DNA from: Phycisphaeraceae bacterium
GTDB lineage: Bacteria; Planctomycetota; Phycisphaerae; Phycisphaerales; Zrk34
Direction of reading: 5' to 3'
NCBI GenBank assembly: GCA_028282805.1
Contig: JANQHD010000023.1
Span: forward strand, 186,001 to 250,000
Length of the DNA stretch: 64,000 bases
Translations under genes and position numbers: made by a program
Shown here: positions 54,235-63,670 of the stretch, piece by piece
Numbering within the stretch: position 1 is the stretch's first letter
How the letters are laid out: the number at the start of each line of letters is the position of its first letter
Notes under the pieces: generated by a model
What the model saw: the letters and a program-made list of their open reading frames with translations, nothing else
Told to the model about the DNA's origin: nothing
The model's database searches: none

Positions 54235-55128
54235 ATGCCAGACAAAGTCACTGCCGTCGTCAGCGTGCTGGGCCAGGACCAGAAGGGCGTGGTCGCCGTC
54301 TTCGCGACCTACCTGGCCGAGCACGGCGTAAACATCGAAGACATCCAGCAGCACGTGGTGCGCGGCATGTTCGTGATGGACATGCTCGTGGACCTGGCCG
54401 ACATGACCCTGTCGCTGGACGAGCTGATCACGGGCCTGCTTCAAACGGGCCAGCAGATCAACATGGAGGTGCGCGTCTCGCTGCGCAGCGAGAAGCGCGA
54501 CAAGAAGGTCGCCATCTTGTGCAGCAAGGAGCCGCACTGCCTGGAGCAATTGATCGCCGACCAGAAGGCCGGCAAGTTCCGCGGCAAGATCGACGTCGTG
54601 CTCGCCAACCACGAGACGCTGCGCCCCGTCGCCGAGGCCGCGGGCATCGACTTCGAGTGGATGCCGTCGACCGACAAGCCGGCGCACATGACGTGGGTCC
54701 GCGAGACGATGCAGCGGCGCGGCATCGACCTGGCGCTTTTGGCGCGCTACATGCAGATCCTCACGCCCGACGTGTGCGAGGCGTTCCGTTACCAGATCAT
54801 CAACATCCACCCGTCGCTGCTGCCGCACTTCCCCGGCGCCAAGCCCTACCACCAGGCGTGGGAGCAGGGCGTGCGCGTCAGCGGCTGCACCGCGCACTTC
54901 GTCACGGAAGACCTCGACGAGGGGCCGATCATCTTGCAGGACGTGTTCCACATCGACGTGGGCGTCGACCAGCCGGAGGACGTGCGCCGCAAGGGTTTGC
55001 AACTCGAAGCCGAGGTGCTGAGCAAGGCGGGTCAGTTCTTCTTGAACGAGCAGTTAGTGGTCGTCGAGGGCCGCGTGGTGTTCAAGCCCGGCCTCGGCAC
55101 GCTCGAAGACCACGTGCCCGACGAGTAA
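54235..55128 (+). CDS. purU: formyltetrahydrofolate deformylase
   Basis: 297 residues. Hydrolyses 10-formyl-tetrahydrofolate to formate and tetrahydrofolate. An N-terminal ACT domain (VSVLGQDQKGVVAVFATYLA) precedes the formyltransferase fold with catalytic Asn-His in INIHPSLLPHFPGAKPY and the Asp in TAHFVTEDLDEGPII. The MTWVRETMQRRGIDLALLAR region is typical. Its stop overlaps an AAGCCGC hairpin element. It could balance one-carbon pools with gcvT and folP. Confidence 0.92.
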   Translation: MPDKVTAVVSVLGQDQKGVVAVFATYLAEHGVNIEDIQQHVVRGMFVMDMLVDLADMTLSLDELITGLLQTGQQINMEVRVSLRSEKRDKKVAILCSKEPHCLEQLIADQKAGKFRGKIDVVLANHETLRPVAEAAGIDFEWMPSTDKPAHMTWVRETMQRRGIDLALLARYMQILTPDVCEAFRYQIINIHPSLLPHFPGAKPYHQAWEQGVRVSGCTAHFVTEDLDEGPIILQDVFHIDVGVDQPEDVRRKGLQLEAEVLSKAGQFFLNEQLVVVEGRVVFKPGLGTLEDHVPDE

Positions 55129-55148
55129 AGCCGCTCGCGGCTTAGCGC
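55128..55148. repeat. AAGCCGC hairpin element, copy 2 (overlaps purU stop)
   Basis: Stem AAGCCGC / GCGGCTT with loop TC, then AGCGC. No U run follows at once, but TTGTTTTC begins three bases later, so a weak terminator role is possible. Confidence 0.7.
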
Positions 55149-55212
55149 AGCTTGTTTTCTCACGCGGTTCTGCATTTATAATTCCGATTTGTGGCACTTA
55201 ATAGGGACAATC

Positions 55213-55698
55213 ATGAGCGTGCTTGAAGCTATTGCGATCATTGTCGGTGTGGTAACAGGTGTGTCTGGCCTCGTATTGGGCATCCTCAACCACAAGCATC
55301 ATCGCGATACCACTCGTCCCCGTCTCATTGTTCGGCCACGCATCTTAACACTCGTCGACCGGGACACCAAAGAAACCGAGAAGAACGTCGGTGTAATAGA
55401 AGTCTGCAATGTAGGGCATGTACCAGTAATCGGTTCGACTGTAGGGTTTAAGGCTAAGCGCAAGGGAGAAAAGGGATACATAATTGTGGCGCCTAAGCCG
55501 ATCAATGGGGAGCAGTGGCCAGGGGAATTGAAGCCTGGGCACGTTGTGATGTTGCGTATGTTGCTCGACTCACTTCCTAACGCTGGCCAGCTTGGCTCAG
55601 CATTTGCTACCACCATCGTTGGTGATACGTTCGTAGCCTCCAAGCGCGACACGCGAATTTTTGAGGAAAATTTACGAGATATGAAATCGTCCGAATAA
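55213..55698 (+). CDS. low-GC hypothetical membrane-anchored protein
   Basis: 161 residues with lower GC than its neighbours. An N-terminal hydrophobic helix (IAIIVGVVTGVSGLVLGIL) is followed by a soluble, probably beta-rich domain: RPRLIVRPRILTLVDRDTK, VIEVCNVGHVPVIGSTVGF and PGELKPGHVVMLRMLLDSL. No family identified; similar layouts occur in phage or defence-associated orphan proteins. Followed after 42 bases by the second GTAGGGTRCGTCGA repeat. Confidence 0.6.
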   Translation: MSVLEAIAIIVGVVTGVSGLVLGILNHKHHRDTTRPRLIVRPRILTLVDRDTKETEKNVGVIEVCNVGHVPVIGSTVGFKAKRKGEKGYIIVAPKPINGEQWPGELKPGHVVMLRMLLDSLPNAGQLGSAFATTIVGDTFVASKRDTRIFEENLRDMKSSE

Positions 55699-55740
55699 CC
55701 ACCGGATGCTGTTGCCCTCAGCCTGCCAGCCATCAGCAAG

Positions 55741-55826
55741 TAGGGTGCGTCGAGTCCGCGAGACGCACCATCTCAATCGTATACGAACGCCAACTGTGGT
55801 GCGTTTCGAAGACTCGACGCATCCTA
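55741..55826. repeat. GTAGGGTRCGTCGA repeat, copy 2, as a large inverted repeat
   Basis: Left arm 55741-55770 begins TAGGGTGCGTCGAG and ends GACGCACCA; the right arm 55796-55826 is its complement with about four mismatches in 30 bases. The 86-base element can fold into one long hairpin. It follows a low-GC orphan gene, as copy 1 does. Confidence 0.85.
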
Positions 55827-55862
55827 CGTGGTCAAATCAAAATATAACGGGGATGGAACGCC

Positions 55863-56774
55863 TCACACCGCGCGGCGGGCGGTGGTGGTTTGGCCGTTGC
55901 CGTTGTAGCTGCCGTTGCCGTTGGTGGGCTGGCCGTCGGCGCCGTGGGCGCGGCTGATGCGGGCGTTGAGCTTGCGCAACGCCTCGGCTTCGATCTGGCG
56001 GACGCGCTCGCGGGTCAGGCCCACGCGCTGGCCGATCTCCTTGAGCGTCAGCGGCTCTTCGCCGTCGAGCCCGAAACGCAGACGGAGGATCGTCGCCTCG
56101 CGCTCGTCGATCGCGTCGAGCAATTTGTAGATGGTCTGGATCTCATCGACGGCCTGCACGGACTGGGCGGGCGTCGGGGTGGTGTCGTCGGCGAGCATCT
56201 CGCCGAGGCTGATCGGTTCGCCGTCGTCGCCGACCGGGCCCTGGCTGGGGCGTTGGAAGGCGCGGATGGCGTGCTTGATCATGCGCACCTTCTCGAGCGG
56301 CACGTCCATGGCCTTGGCCAGCTCGTCCTGCGTGGGCTGGCGGGAGAACTCGTCCTCGAACTCGCGCATGACGCGCTTGCACTGGGCGACGAGCTCGACC
56401 ATGTAGGCGGGCACGTGGATCGGTTGCACGGCGTTGATCAACGAGCGCTTGATGGCCTGCTTGATCCACCACGAGGCGTAGGTGCTGAAGCGCGCGCCCT
56501 GGGTGGGGTCGAAGGATTCGACGGCCTTGAGCAGGCCGATGTTGCCCTCTTCGATCAGGTCGATCAGGGGCAGGCCGCGGTTGGAGTAGTTCTTGGCGAT
56601 GGAGACGACGAGCCGGAGGTTGGCGCGCGCCATATGGTCCCGAGCCTGCGGGCAGTTCTCACGGATGATCTGCCAGGCGAGCTCTTTCTCTTGGTCCGCG
56701 GTCAGCAGCGCGACCTCATTGATCTGCTTGAGGTACAACTGCAGACTGCTGGCAACCTCGTTGGACCGGGACAT
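55863..56774 (-). CDS. sigma-70 family RNA polymerase sigma factor (group 1/2)
   Basis: 303 residues. Region 1.2 ([21 protein letters not shown]), region 2 with -10 recognition ([20 protein letters not shown] and [17 protein letters not shown]), region 3, and region 4 with the -35 HTH ([20 protein letters not shown]). The length lacks the extended N-terminus of housekeeping RpoD, so it may be a shortened primary factor or a general-stress factor. The C-terminal tail is Asn/Gly-rich ([11 protein letters not shown]), unlike other sigma factors. Divergent from nadA. Confidence 0.92.
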   Translation of the reverse strand: MSRSNEVASSLQLYLKQINEVALLTADQEKELAWQIIRENCPQARDHMARANLRLVVSIAKNYSNRGLPLIDLIEEGNIGLLKAVESFDPTQGARFSTYASWWIKQAIKRSLINAVQPIHVPAYMVELVAQCKRVMREFEDEFSRQPTQDELAKAMDVPLEKVRMIKHAIRAFQRPSQGPVGDDGEPISLGEMLADDTTPTPAQSVQAVDEIQTIYKLLDAIDEREATILRLRFGLDGEEPLTLKEIGQRVGLTRERVRQIEAEALRKLNARISRAHGADGQPTNGNGSYNGNGQTTTARRAV

Positions 56775-56990
56775 ACCTCTAACGACCCTCCGTCGAGCAA
56801 AGAGGCCGAACCAGGTTCACGAACGGACTGGCGTGGTGGCCTCCACGGATCACTTTATCAAGGCAACGGGCCTGAATTCAAACGACGATTCCAAGAACCG
56901 CGCGACTCTTCTCCACCTACAATGTCATTTTCGGTTCGCTGTAGGCTCGGCTTAACCCCGGGGCCGGTCTGGGACGTGTGGCGCCGAGCC

Positions 56991-57019
56991 TGAAGAGAAC
57001 CCCTCCGTCCCGCTATAAT
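56991..57019 (+). promoter_or_regulatory. candidate nadA promoter
   Basis: A perfect TATAAT at 57014-57019 with TGAAGA 17 bases upstream as a weak -35 box. It lies about 40 bases before the nadA ATG and 215 bases from the divergent sigma-factor start. Confidence 0.5.
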
Positions 57020-57059
57020 ACCGGGACGCGCGTCGAAATGCACGATTGGAATTCGATTG

Positions 57060-58262
57060 ATGTTGTGGCAACCTTCATTACCGGACCGTTACGCCCGGCT
57101 GGGCGACGCGGAGATTCACGCCGCGATCGCCGCCCGCAAGGCCGAGCTGGGCGACTCGGTGGTCATCCTCGGCCACCACTACCAGCAGGACGACGTGATC
57201 GCCCACGCCGATTTCACCGGCGATTCGTTCAAATTAAGCCAGTTGGCGGCCGAGAAGGTGCGCGAGGTCGGGGCCCGATACGTCGTGTTCTGCGGCGTGC
57301 ACTTCATGGCAGAATCCGCCGACATCCTTACCCCGGATGACACGACCGTCATCTTGCCCGATTTATCAGCCGGCTGCTCCATGGCCGACATGGCCAGCGA
57401 TGATGACGTGGAGGACGCGTGGGAGCAGATCACGGGCCTGCTCGAGGAGGAGGGGTTTGTCGGGCGGGTGGTGCCGATCACGTACATGAACTCGTCGGCG
57501 GCGATCAAGGCGTTCGTCGGCGAGCGCGGCGGGGCGGTTTGCACCAGCTCCAACGCGCGGGCGGTGCTGGAGTGGGCGTTTGCGGGCGGCGACGAGCCCA
57601 GGCGCGACGGCGAAAGCATTAAGTTGCTGTTTCTGCCCGACCAGCACCTCGGCCGAAACACGGCCGCGGACATGGGCTACGACGTGGGGACACAGATGTG
57701 CCTGTGGGACCCGCAGGCGCCGTCGGACCTCGGCGGCAACGAAGCGCAAACGCTGTTGCGCAGCGACGTCATATTGTGGAAGGGCCACTGCTCGGTGCAC
57801 AAGCTGTTCCGCCCGGAGCACGTCGACCAGGTCAAGGCCCAACGGCCCGCCACGACGGTGATCGTGCACCCCGAGTGCGAGCACGAGGTGGTGAGCAAGG
57901 CGGACCTGAGCGGTTCGACGGAGGGCATCATCAAGGCGATCGACGCGGCCGAGGTGGGCAGTTACTGGGCGGTGGGCACGGAGGTGCACCTGGTCAAGCG
58001 TTTGGCCGACGAAGCGGCGCGGCGCGGCGTGCACGTGCGTATTTTGTCGGAGTGCCAGTGCCTTTGCACGACGATGTACCGCATCGACCCGCCGCATTTG
58101 TTGTGGGTGCTGGACAACCTGGCCGAGGGGAACGTGGTGAACCCGATCCGCGTCGACGAGCAGACGACGCGCTGGTCGCTGGTGGCGTTGGAGCGGATGC
58201 TTTCGATCACGGGCCGCGGCTCGCTGGGCGCGGTGGCGCCGGCGGCACAGCCGATCGACTGA
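57060..58262 (+). CDS. nadA: quinolinate synthase
   Basis: 400 residues. Condenses iminoaspartate with dihydroxyacetone phosphate to quinolinate in NAD synthesis, using a [4Fe-4S] cluster. VVILGHHYQQDDVIAHADF opens the domain; cluster ligands lie in LSAGCSMAD, IVHPECEHEV and the SECQCLCTTM region. The ATG at 57060 follows an in-frame TTG one codon earlier. No nadB or nadC adjoins it. Confidence 0.93.
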   Translation: MLWQPSLPDRYARLGDAEIHAAIAARKAELGDSVVILGHHYQQDDVIAHADFTGDSFKLSQLAAEKVREVGARYVVFCGVHFMAESADILTPDDTTVILPDLSAGCSMADMASDDDVEDAWEQITGLLEEEGFVGRVVPITYMNSSAAIKAFVGERGGAVCTSSNARAVLEWAFAGGDEPRRDGESIKLLFLPDQHLGRNTAADMGYDVGTQMCLWDPQAPSDLGGNEAQTLLRSDVILWKGHCSVHKLFRPEHVDQVKAQRPATTVIVHPECEHEVVSKADLSGSTEGIIKAIDAAEVGSYWAVGTEVHLVKRLADEAARRGVHVRILSECQCLCTTMYRIDPPHLLWVLDNLAEGNVVNPIRVDEQTTRWSLVALERMLSITGRGSLGAVAPAAQPID

Positions 58263-58337
58263 GCGCGCGTGCGGTGGTTTAGTTATTCAAACTTTCGTTA
58301 TTCATTCGAGCTTCGAGTTTGTCGGGAAGGGGCAGGC

Positions 58338-61300
58338 ATGAACGAGCAAGCCAAGACGGGACGCGCGCAGCCGAAACGTAAGAAGGGGTTGTTGCGGTGG
58401 TTGTTGCGGTTGGGTGTGTTGGGTTTGTTGTTCGTGGGGGTGTTGGTGTTTTTCGCGCCGACGATCGCTTCGAGCGGTTGGGGCAAGGCGAGGATCACCG
58501 GCGCGATCAACGGCACGATCGCCGGCACGGTGAGCATCGACGCGCTGGAGCTGCGCTGGGGCAGCGGGCAGACGATCACCGGCGTCACGCTCAGCGACCC
58601 GGACGGCAAGGCCGTGGTCACGCTCGGGTCGGTGAGCACGGAGGCTTCGCTGTGGTCGCTGGTCAGGGGCGGGCGCGACCTGGGTAAGACGTCGGTCGAG
58701 GGGTTGGTGGTGGACCTGGTGGCCGGCGCGGAGGGTTCGACGAACCTGCAACGCGCGATCGCGCCGACGGAGGTCGACGAAGAGACCGACACCGACCGGC
58801 AAGATCAAGCCGACGCCGACGCCGGCACGCCGATGACCGCGTCGCTGGTGGTCAACGACGCAAAACTGACGCTGACGCAGGCGGGGCGCGACCCGGTGTA
58901 CGTCGAGCGTTTGCGGCTTACGGCGGACCTGCCGGCCGAGGGGCCGATCGCGTTCGACCTTTCCGCCGACGCGCGGCAGGCCGGCGCCACCGGCAAGGTC
59001 GTCGGCGATGGCACGTACGACGTCGACGCCAACGCGCTGGTGGGCAAATTGAACGTCAGCGACCTGCCGACGGCCGGGCTCGACGCGCTGCTGAACCAGG
59101 GCGGCGTGCTGATCGAAGCGGTCGGCGAGCGCATCGAATCGGTTAGCGTCACCGCGGCCAAACCCGATGCGCAGGGCGCGCAAGCGATCGCGGTCGTGAT
59201 CAAGTCGCCGCGCCTCAGCGGCACGATCGACGCGACGCTGGCCGACGGCGAGCTGACGGGCCAGGGCCACCTCAGCCACACGACCACGCCCGCACTGGTC
59301 GCGGCGCTGGTGCGCCACGACGAGCAGCTCAAGCCGCTCAAGCTCGACGGCGACGTGCTGGTCAACTGGCAGCTCGCTCAGGGCAAGCTGCCGGCCGGGC
59401 CGTTCGACCCGACCAAGGTGCGGGGCCGGATGATCGCGACCGTGTCGCGCGGTGGGTTGACTTACGTCGACGAAAAACAGCCGACGCGTTTCGAGTGGGA
59501 CGGCATCAGCCTCACCGCCGCGACCGACCCCAACGCGACGCTGGCCGACGGCGTGCGTGTGTCGCTCAACTCGAAGACCCGGCTCGACGGTCAACCGGGC
59601 GCGATCGACCTGAAGGGGAAGGCTGAAAACCTGTTCGACGAGGAGCACAAGCCGCAGATCGGCAAGGCGAACGTCGACGCGGAACTCGCCGCGACCGGGT
59701 TGCCGATCGCGCTGGCCGACCGGCTGGCCAAGCAGGACGGCAAGCTCGTCGAGGCGCTGGGCGACAAGCTCAACGTCAACGCCACCGCCCAGCGTGCGGC
59801 CGCCGACAAACCCATTGAGGTCAAGGTCAACGCCGACTCGGCCACGCTCGTCGCGAAGCTCGGCGCGTACATCGACGAGAAGTTCGTCGTGCAAGACGGG
59901 AGCACGGTCGAGCTCAAGCCCACCGCCGAGCTGCTCAAGCGTTACGTAACCGACGCGTCGGGCTACGCCGTGGCCACCGACCGGCCGATGGTGTTGACGA
60001 TCAACCGGCTCGCGTGCCCGATGCCGAGCGACGAGGTCGCGTTCATGCAGCCGGACAAGACGCAGCTTGACGTCGAGGTGGCGTTGCCGCAGATGGCGGT
60101 GACCGACCCGACCGATGCGGCGCAGCCGATCGGCCCGCTGGTGGTCAGTGGCGGCAAGGTTGACGTGAAGGCCGACAAGCTCAGCGCGCCGCGGATCGGC
60201 GTCGTTGCCAACGTCAGCTCGCACGGCGACGGTTTGGTTGCGGCGTACGGCGCGAGACAGTTGTGGCTCAAGGCCTCGGCCGACACCACGCTCGACGGCG
60301 CGTATGCGCTGGGCGACATCGACCTGGTGGTGGCCGTGGGCAACCGGACGCGCGACCTGCAACCGATCGACAACGTGGAGGTGAAGGCGCGCATCGCCAA
60401 GGGCTTCGAGCGGCTTGGGCTGCGCGAGCCGACGACGATCAACTACCGCGTGATGCCCGCGATGCTCGCCGCCGAAAAGGGCCAAGCGACGCTCAAGCGG
60501 CCGACGCCGGTTGTGTTGCGGCTCAACCGGCTCGACGTGCCGCTCAAGGGCTTTGCGCTGTCGGGCGTGAAGGCGGACGCTTCGTTCAAGGCAAACGAAC
60601 TCGAACTGGCCGGCGACCCGCGGTTCGAGGGCGCGAAGCTTTCCGACCTGGCCGGCAGCGTCGCGCTCGACGGCGGCGCGAAGCTCGCCGTGGCGCTCGG
60701 CGGCACGACGCTCGTGCCCAACGCCGCGCAACCCGGCTCGGTCAAGGCCGACGTGAACCTCAGCCAATGGCTCGACAAAGACGGCAAGCCCGCGCTCGGC
60801 GCAGCCAAGGGCAAGGCGGTCGTCACGCTCGACGACGTGCCCGCGCCGTTTGTCGATGCGCTGGCGCAGCAGGGGGGCAAGCTGCCGGCGGTGCTCGGCG
60901 ACGCGGTCGACCTGGCCGTCAACTACGACGCGGCCGGCCGGAAGAAGACGCTGACCGTACGGGCCGACAGCGCGCACCTGAAGGCGCGCGGCGCGTTCGA
61001 GGTGACCGAGGCCGACGCGCTGAGCATCACCGAGCCGCTCGGCGTGACGTGGGTGATGACGCCCGCCGCTCACGCGCAGCTGACCAGGCCCGCCGACGGG
61101 AAGCCCGCGCCGATGAGGCTGACCAAGCCCGTCACGTTCAACGTCAAGGCGGCGAAGCTGTCGGACCTGCCGATGGGCGGCGAGCGGTTCGACCTGCGCA
61201 AGCTGGCGGTGGGCGCGACGGTCGACGCGACGATGATCGTGCTGCAGGACGCGAAGACGCAGCACCTCACGACGATCACGGCGCTGAAGGGTCGGGTCGA

Positions 61301-62495
61301 CGCCGCGCCGCTCGGCTCGGGGCTGAGCGCGAAGTTCAACGGCATCGTCGGTTACGTCGACCCCAAGGCCGCCGACGGCGAGCCGGTGACCGGCACGCTC
61401 GACTTCAACGCGGCGCTGCGCGACCTGTTCAATGAGCAGGGCAAGTTGGACACCGCCGCGCTGACCGCGGACATCAACGCCAAGCTCGCCGAGCTGCCCG
61501 TGGTGGCGCTCGACCAGCTGGCCGCGGCCGACGGCCGGGTGCTCGCGTTGCTCGGCGACCGGGCGCAGGTCGACCTCGACGCGAAGATCGTCAAGGGCAG
61601 CGGGCCGTTCACCTTCGCCACCACCAGCCCCAACGCGACCGCGAAGCTCGTCGGCCGGTACGCCGCCGGCGTGGTTACGCTCGACGAAGACGCCACCGCG
61701 ACCGCCAAGGTCACGCGCGAGCTCGGCCAGAAGCTGCTCAAAGACATCAATATTTTGCTCGAGTCGGCCTACTCGTCCGACGAGCCGATCAAGCTCACCG
61801 TGCCGGCGCAGAACTTCAAGCTCGACCTCAACGAGTTTGACATCACCAAGGTCAACGCCGAGCAGGTGAAGCTCGAGCTCGGCACGATCAAGCTCGACAA
61901 CAGCGGGCTGTTGCCGGGGATTCTCTCGGCGGTCGGCCGGCGCAACACGGACCAGATGGAGGCGCAGTTCACGCCGCTGGTCACGACGATGAAAGAGGGC
62001 AAGCTTCATTACGACCGCCGGCTCGACATGCTCGTCGACGGCAGCTTCCACATCGCCAACTTCGGCGACGTGGACTTGAAAAACCGCCGGCTGCACATGA
62101 TCGTCGGCCTGACCGCCGACACGCTCGACAAGACCTTCGGCGCCGAGGGCCTGCCGGCGGACACGATCTACCAGATCCCCGTGACCGGCCCGATCGACAA
62201 GCCGAAGGTCGACGTCGCCGGCGCCGCCGTTGAGCTCGCCACGCTCAAGGAGCGCGCCAAGCTCGCGAAGAAGAACCCGCTCGTCGGCGCGCTGCTCGAA
62301 GGCTTGCTCAAGGACATGCGCAAAGACAACCTGCCCGTGCCGCCGAAGTCGCAGGACCCGCTGCCGTGGGTCGTCAAGGCCCCGCCGCGCCAAGCGGAAC
62401 CCGAGCCCGAACAACCCAAGCGGCCCGAGAAGAAGCGCGAAAAGTCGCTTGAGGAACAGCTCATCGAAGAAGGTTTGAAGAGCATCTTTGATTGA
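58338..62495 (+). CDS. large AsmA/TamB-like envelope protein
   Basis: 1,385 residues. A basic stretch and a single N-terminal membrane anchor (RLGVLGLLFVGVLVFFAPTI) precede a very long beta-rich chain. Repeated short motifs occur throughout (LDGQPGAIDLKGKAEN, DVKADKLSAPRIGVVANVSS), and the end resembles AsmA-like C-terminal parts (LLPGILSAVGRRNTDQMEAQ, MKEGKLHYDRRLDMLVDGSF, then IVGLTADTLDKTFG). The final residues are Lys/Glu/Pro-rich. Such proteins carry lipids between membranes as long beta-grooves. AAGGGG lies before the ATG. Function is inferred from architecture. Confidence 0.78.
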   Translation: MNEQAKTGRAQPKRKKGLLRWLLRLGVLGLLFVGVLVFFAPTIASSGWGKARITGAINGTIAGTVSIDALELRWGSGQTITGVTLSDPDGKAVVTLGSVSTEASLWSLVRGGRDLGKTSVEGLVVDLVAGAEGSTNLQRAIAPTEVDEETDTDRQDQADADAGTPMTASLVVNDAKLTLTQAGRDPVYVERLRLTADLPAEGPIAFDLSADARQAGATGKVVGDGTYDVDANALVGKLNVSDLPTAGLDALLNQGGVLIEAVGERIESVSVTAAKPDAQGAQAIAVVIKSPRLSGTIDATLADGELTGQGHLSHTTTPALVAALVRHDEQLKPLKLDGDVLVNWQLAQGKLPAGPFDPTKVRGRMIATVSRGGLTYVDEKQPTRFEWDGISLTAATDPNATLADGVRVSLNSKTRLDGQPGAIDLKGKAENLFDEEHKPQIGKANVDAELAATGLPIALADRLAKQDGKLVEALGDKLNVNATAQRAAADKPIEVKVNADSATLVAKLGAYIDEKFVVQDGSTVELKPTAELLKRYVTDASGYAVATDRPMVLTINRLACPMPSDEVAFMQPDKTQLDVEVALPQMAVTDPTDAAQPIGPLVVSGGKVDVKADKLSAPRIGVVANVSSHGDGLVAAYGARQLWLKASADTTLDGAYALGDIDLVVAVGNRTRDLQPIDNVEVKARIAKGFERLGLREPTTINYRVMPAMLAAEKGQATLKRPTPVVLRLNRLDVPLKGFALSGVKADASFKANELELAGDPRFEGAKLSDLAGSVALDGGAKLAVALGGTTLVPNAAQPGSVKADVNLSQWLDKDGKPALGAAKGKAVVTLDDVPAPFVDALAQQGGKLPAVLGDAVDLAVNYDAAGRKKTLTVRADSAHLKARGAFEVTEADALSITEPLGVTWVMTPAAHAQLTRPADGKPAPMRLTKPVTFNVKAAKLSDLPMGGERFDLRKLAVGATVDATMIVLQDAKTQHLTTITALKGRVDAAPLGSGLSAKFNGIVGYVDPKAADGEPVTGTLDFNAALRDLFNEQGKLDTAALTADINAKLAELPVVALDQLAAADGRVLALLGDRAQVDLDAKIVKGSGPFTFATTSPNATAKLVGRYAAGVVTLDEDATATAKVTRELGQKLLKDINILLESAYSSDEPIKLTVPAQNFKLDLNEFDITKVNAEQVKLELGTIKLDNSGLLPGILSAVGRRNTDQMEAQFTPLVTTMKEGKLHYDRRLDMLVDGSFHIANFGDVDLKNRRLHMIVGLTADTLDKTFGAEGLPADTIYQIPVTGPIDKPKVDVAGAAVELATLKERAKLAKKNPLVGALLEGLLKDMRKDNLPVPPKSQDPLPWVVKAPPRQAEPEPEQPKRPEKKREKSLEEQLIEEGLKSIFD

Positions 62496-62510
62496 CGCGT
62501 CACACACGAA

Positions 62511-62531
62511 GCCGCGAACGGTGTTCGCGGC
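62511..62531 (+). terminator. first of two tandem hairpins after the AsmA-like gene
   Basis: Perfect 9-bp stem GCCGCGAAC / GTTCGCGGC with a 3-base loop and no U run. It may reinforce the second hairpin or protect the mRNA end. Confidence 0.6.
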
Positions 62532-62532
62532 C

Positions 62533-62558
62533 GCCGCGGATCCCATCCGCGGCTTTTT
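62533..62558 (+). terminator. rho-independent terminator after the AsmA-like gene
   Basis: Perfect 9-bp stem GCCGCGGAT / ATCCGCGGC with loop CCC, followed by five T. The convergent hydrolase gene ends three bases beyond. Confidence 0.88.
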
Positions 62559-62560
62559 GT

Positions 62561-63670
62561 TTACGCGGCGTCGGCGGGTGGGGTGGGTGCTTCTTTGCGC
62601 TCATCGGTGGGTTGCGTGGCCGGTTCGCCTTGTGCTTCTTCTTCGACCACCTCGGTCTCGATCAACGACAGGATGCGCGGCAGGGAGAACAAGAAGCTGT
62701 AGTGCGTGCCGGGCACGACGACGTGGTGGTCGTCGTTGAGGCCGATGGCCTTGGCGAGCCGCTCGCCGTTGCGCAGGGGCACGACGGTGTCGTCGGCGGC
62801 ATTGATCAGCCAGGTGCTGGCCGGGTCGAGGCGGTGGGCAACGGTCAGCGGTTCGACGGCTTCGAGCAGCTCGCGCAGCTGCTCGTCGTCGTAGCCGGCC
62901 TGTTGCAGCTTGCGGCGCACGTAGGCCGCGTCGCGTTTGCCGTTGGTCAGCACGTCGAAGGTGTCGCCGCCGGAGATGATGAAGAAGGCGTGGTCGAACG
63001 CGCCGTCGAGCGAGGCGGTGACGGTGGCGATGAACCCGCCGAGGCTCGGGCCGACGATGGAGATGCGGTCGTTTTGCACCTGCGGGATCGCGGCGATCGC
63101 GTCGCGGGCGCGGCGGGCGTCGGCGACGGATTGGTGGGCGTGCTCGAGGGTGACCACGCTGGGGTACTTACGCGGCGGGTCGGTGCGCCGGCCGAAGCCC
63201 GGCATCTCGATGACGAACACGTGGATGCCCTTCGGTTGCAAGCCCCCGGCGAGCATCTTCGCCACGACCAGGCGCGGGTGGATCGAGTGCACGACCAGCA
63301 CCGCCGGCGCGTCGATGACCCGGCCGTCGGCGTCCTTCGCGGCGAACCAGCGCAGGCGCACCCGGTCCTGGTTGGGCTTGCCCGCTGGGCGGGGCGAGGG
63401 GAACGTGAGCACCTTGTCGCAGCGCAGGCCCGACTCGGGCGGCACGACCGTCACGTCGAACGCGACCGGCTCCCACCGCAGGCTCTTCAGCGTCTCGTTG
63501 GCGTCGGTCTTGTCGTCGGTTTGGATCGCCAGCGTGTCTTGCGCGGCGTAGACCGGGTCCTGCCCCGCCCCCGGATCCGCCCCCGGATCGCCCCCCGGAT
63601 CGCCCCCCGGATCGGCCCACGCGGCCGAGACGAACAGCCCGCACAACAGGATGGTCGCTAAGTCACGCAT
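62561..63670 (-). CDS. secreted alpha/beta hydrolase
   Basis: 369 residues. A signal peptide (TILLCGLFVSAAWA) is followed by a Pro/Gly/Asp repeat (PGGDPGGDPGADPG) that comes from a 12-base tandem repeat at about 63571-63611, then the hydrolase domain. Elements: VLVVHSIHPRLVVAKM, VIEMPGFGRR, the nucleophile elbow SIVGPSLGGFIATV and the late His in VVPGTHYSF. Possible substrates are esters or amides outside the cytoplasm. Tail is Glu/Pro-rich. Not in an operon. Confidence 0.83.
   Translation of the reverse strand: MRDLATILLCGLFVSAAWADPGGDPGGDPGADPGAGQDPVYAAQDTLAIQTDDKTDANETLKSLRWEPVAFDVTVVPPESGLRCDKVLTFPSPRPAGKPNQDRVRLRWFAAKDADGRVIDAPAVLVVHSIHPRLVVAKMLAGGLQPKGIHVFVIEMPGFGRRTDPPRKYPSVVTLEHAHQSVADARRARDAIAAIPQVQNDRISIVGPSLGGFIATVTASLDGAFDHAFFIISGGDTFDVLTNGKRDAAYVRRKLQQAGYDDEQLRELLEAVEPLTVAHRLDPASTWLINAADDTVVPLRNGERLAKAIGLNDDHHVVVPGTHYSFLFSLPRILSLIETEVVEEEAQGEPATQPTDERKEAPTPPADAA

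Noticed and set aside
58302-62546. Minus-strand frame of 1,414 codons antisense to the AsmA-like gene
   Set aside because: Low-complexity Arg/Gly/Val/His composition, no ribosome-binding site and no recognisable domain. It stays open because the sense gene uses GC-rich codons that avoid stops on this opposite frame.
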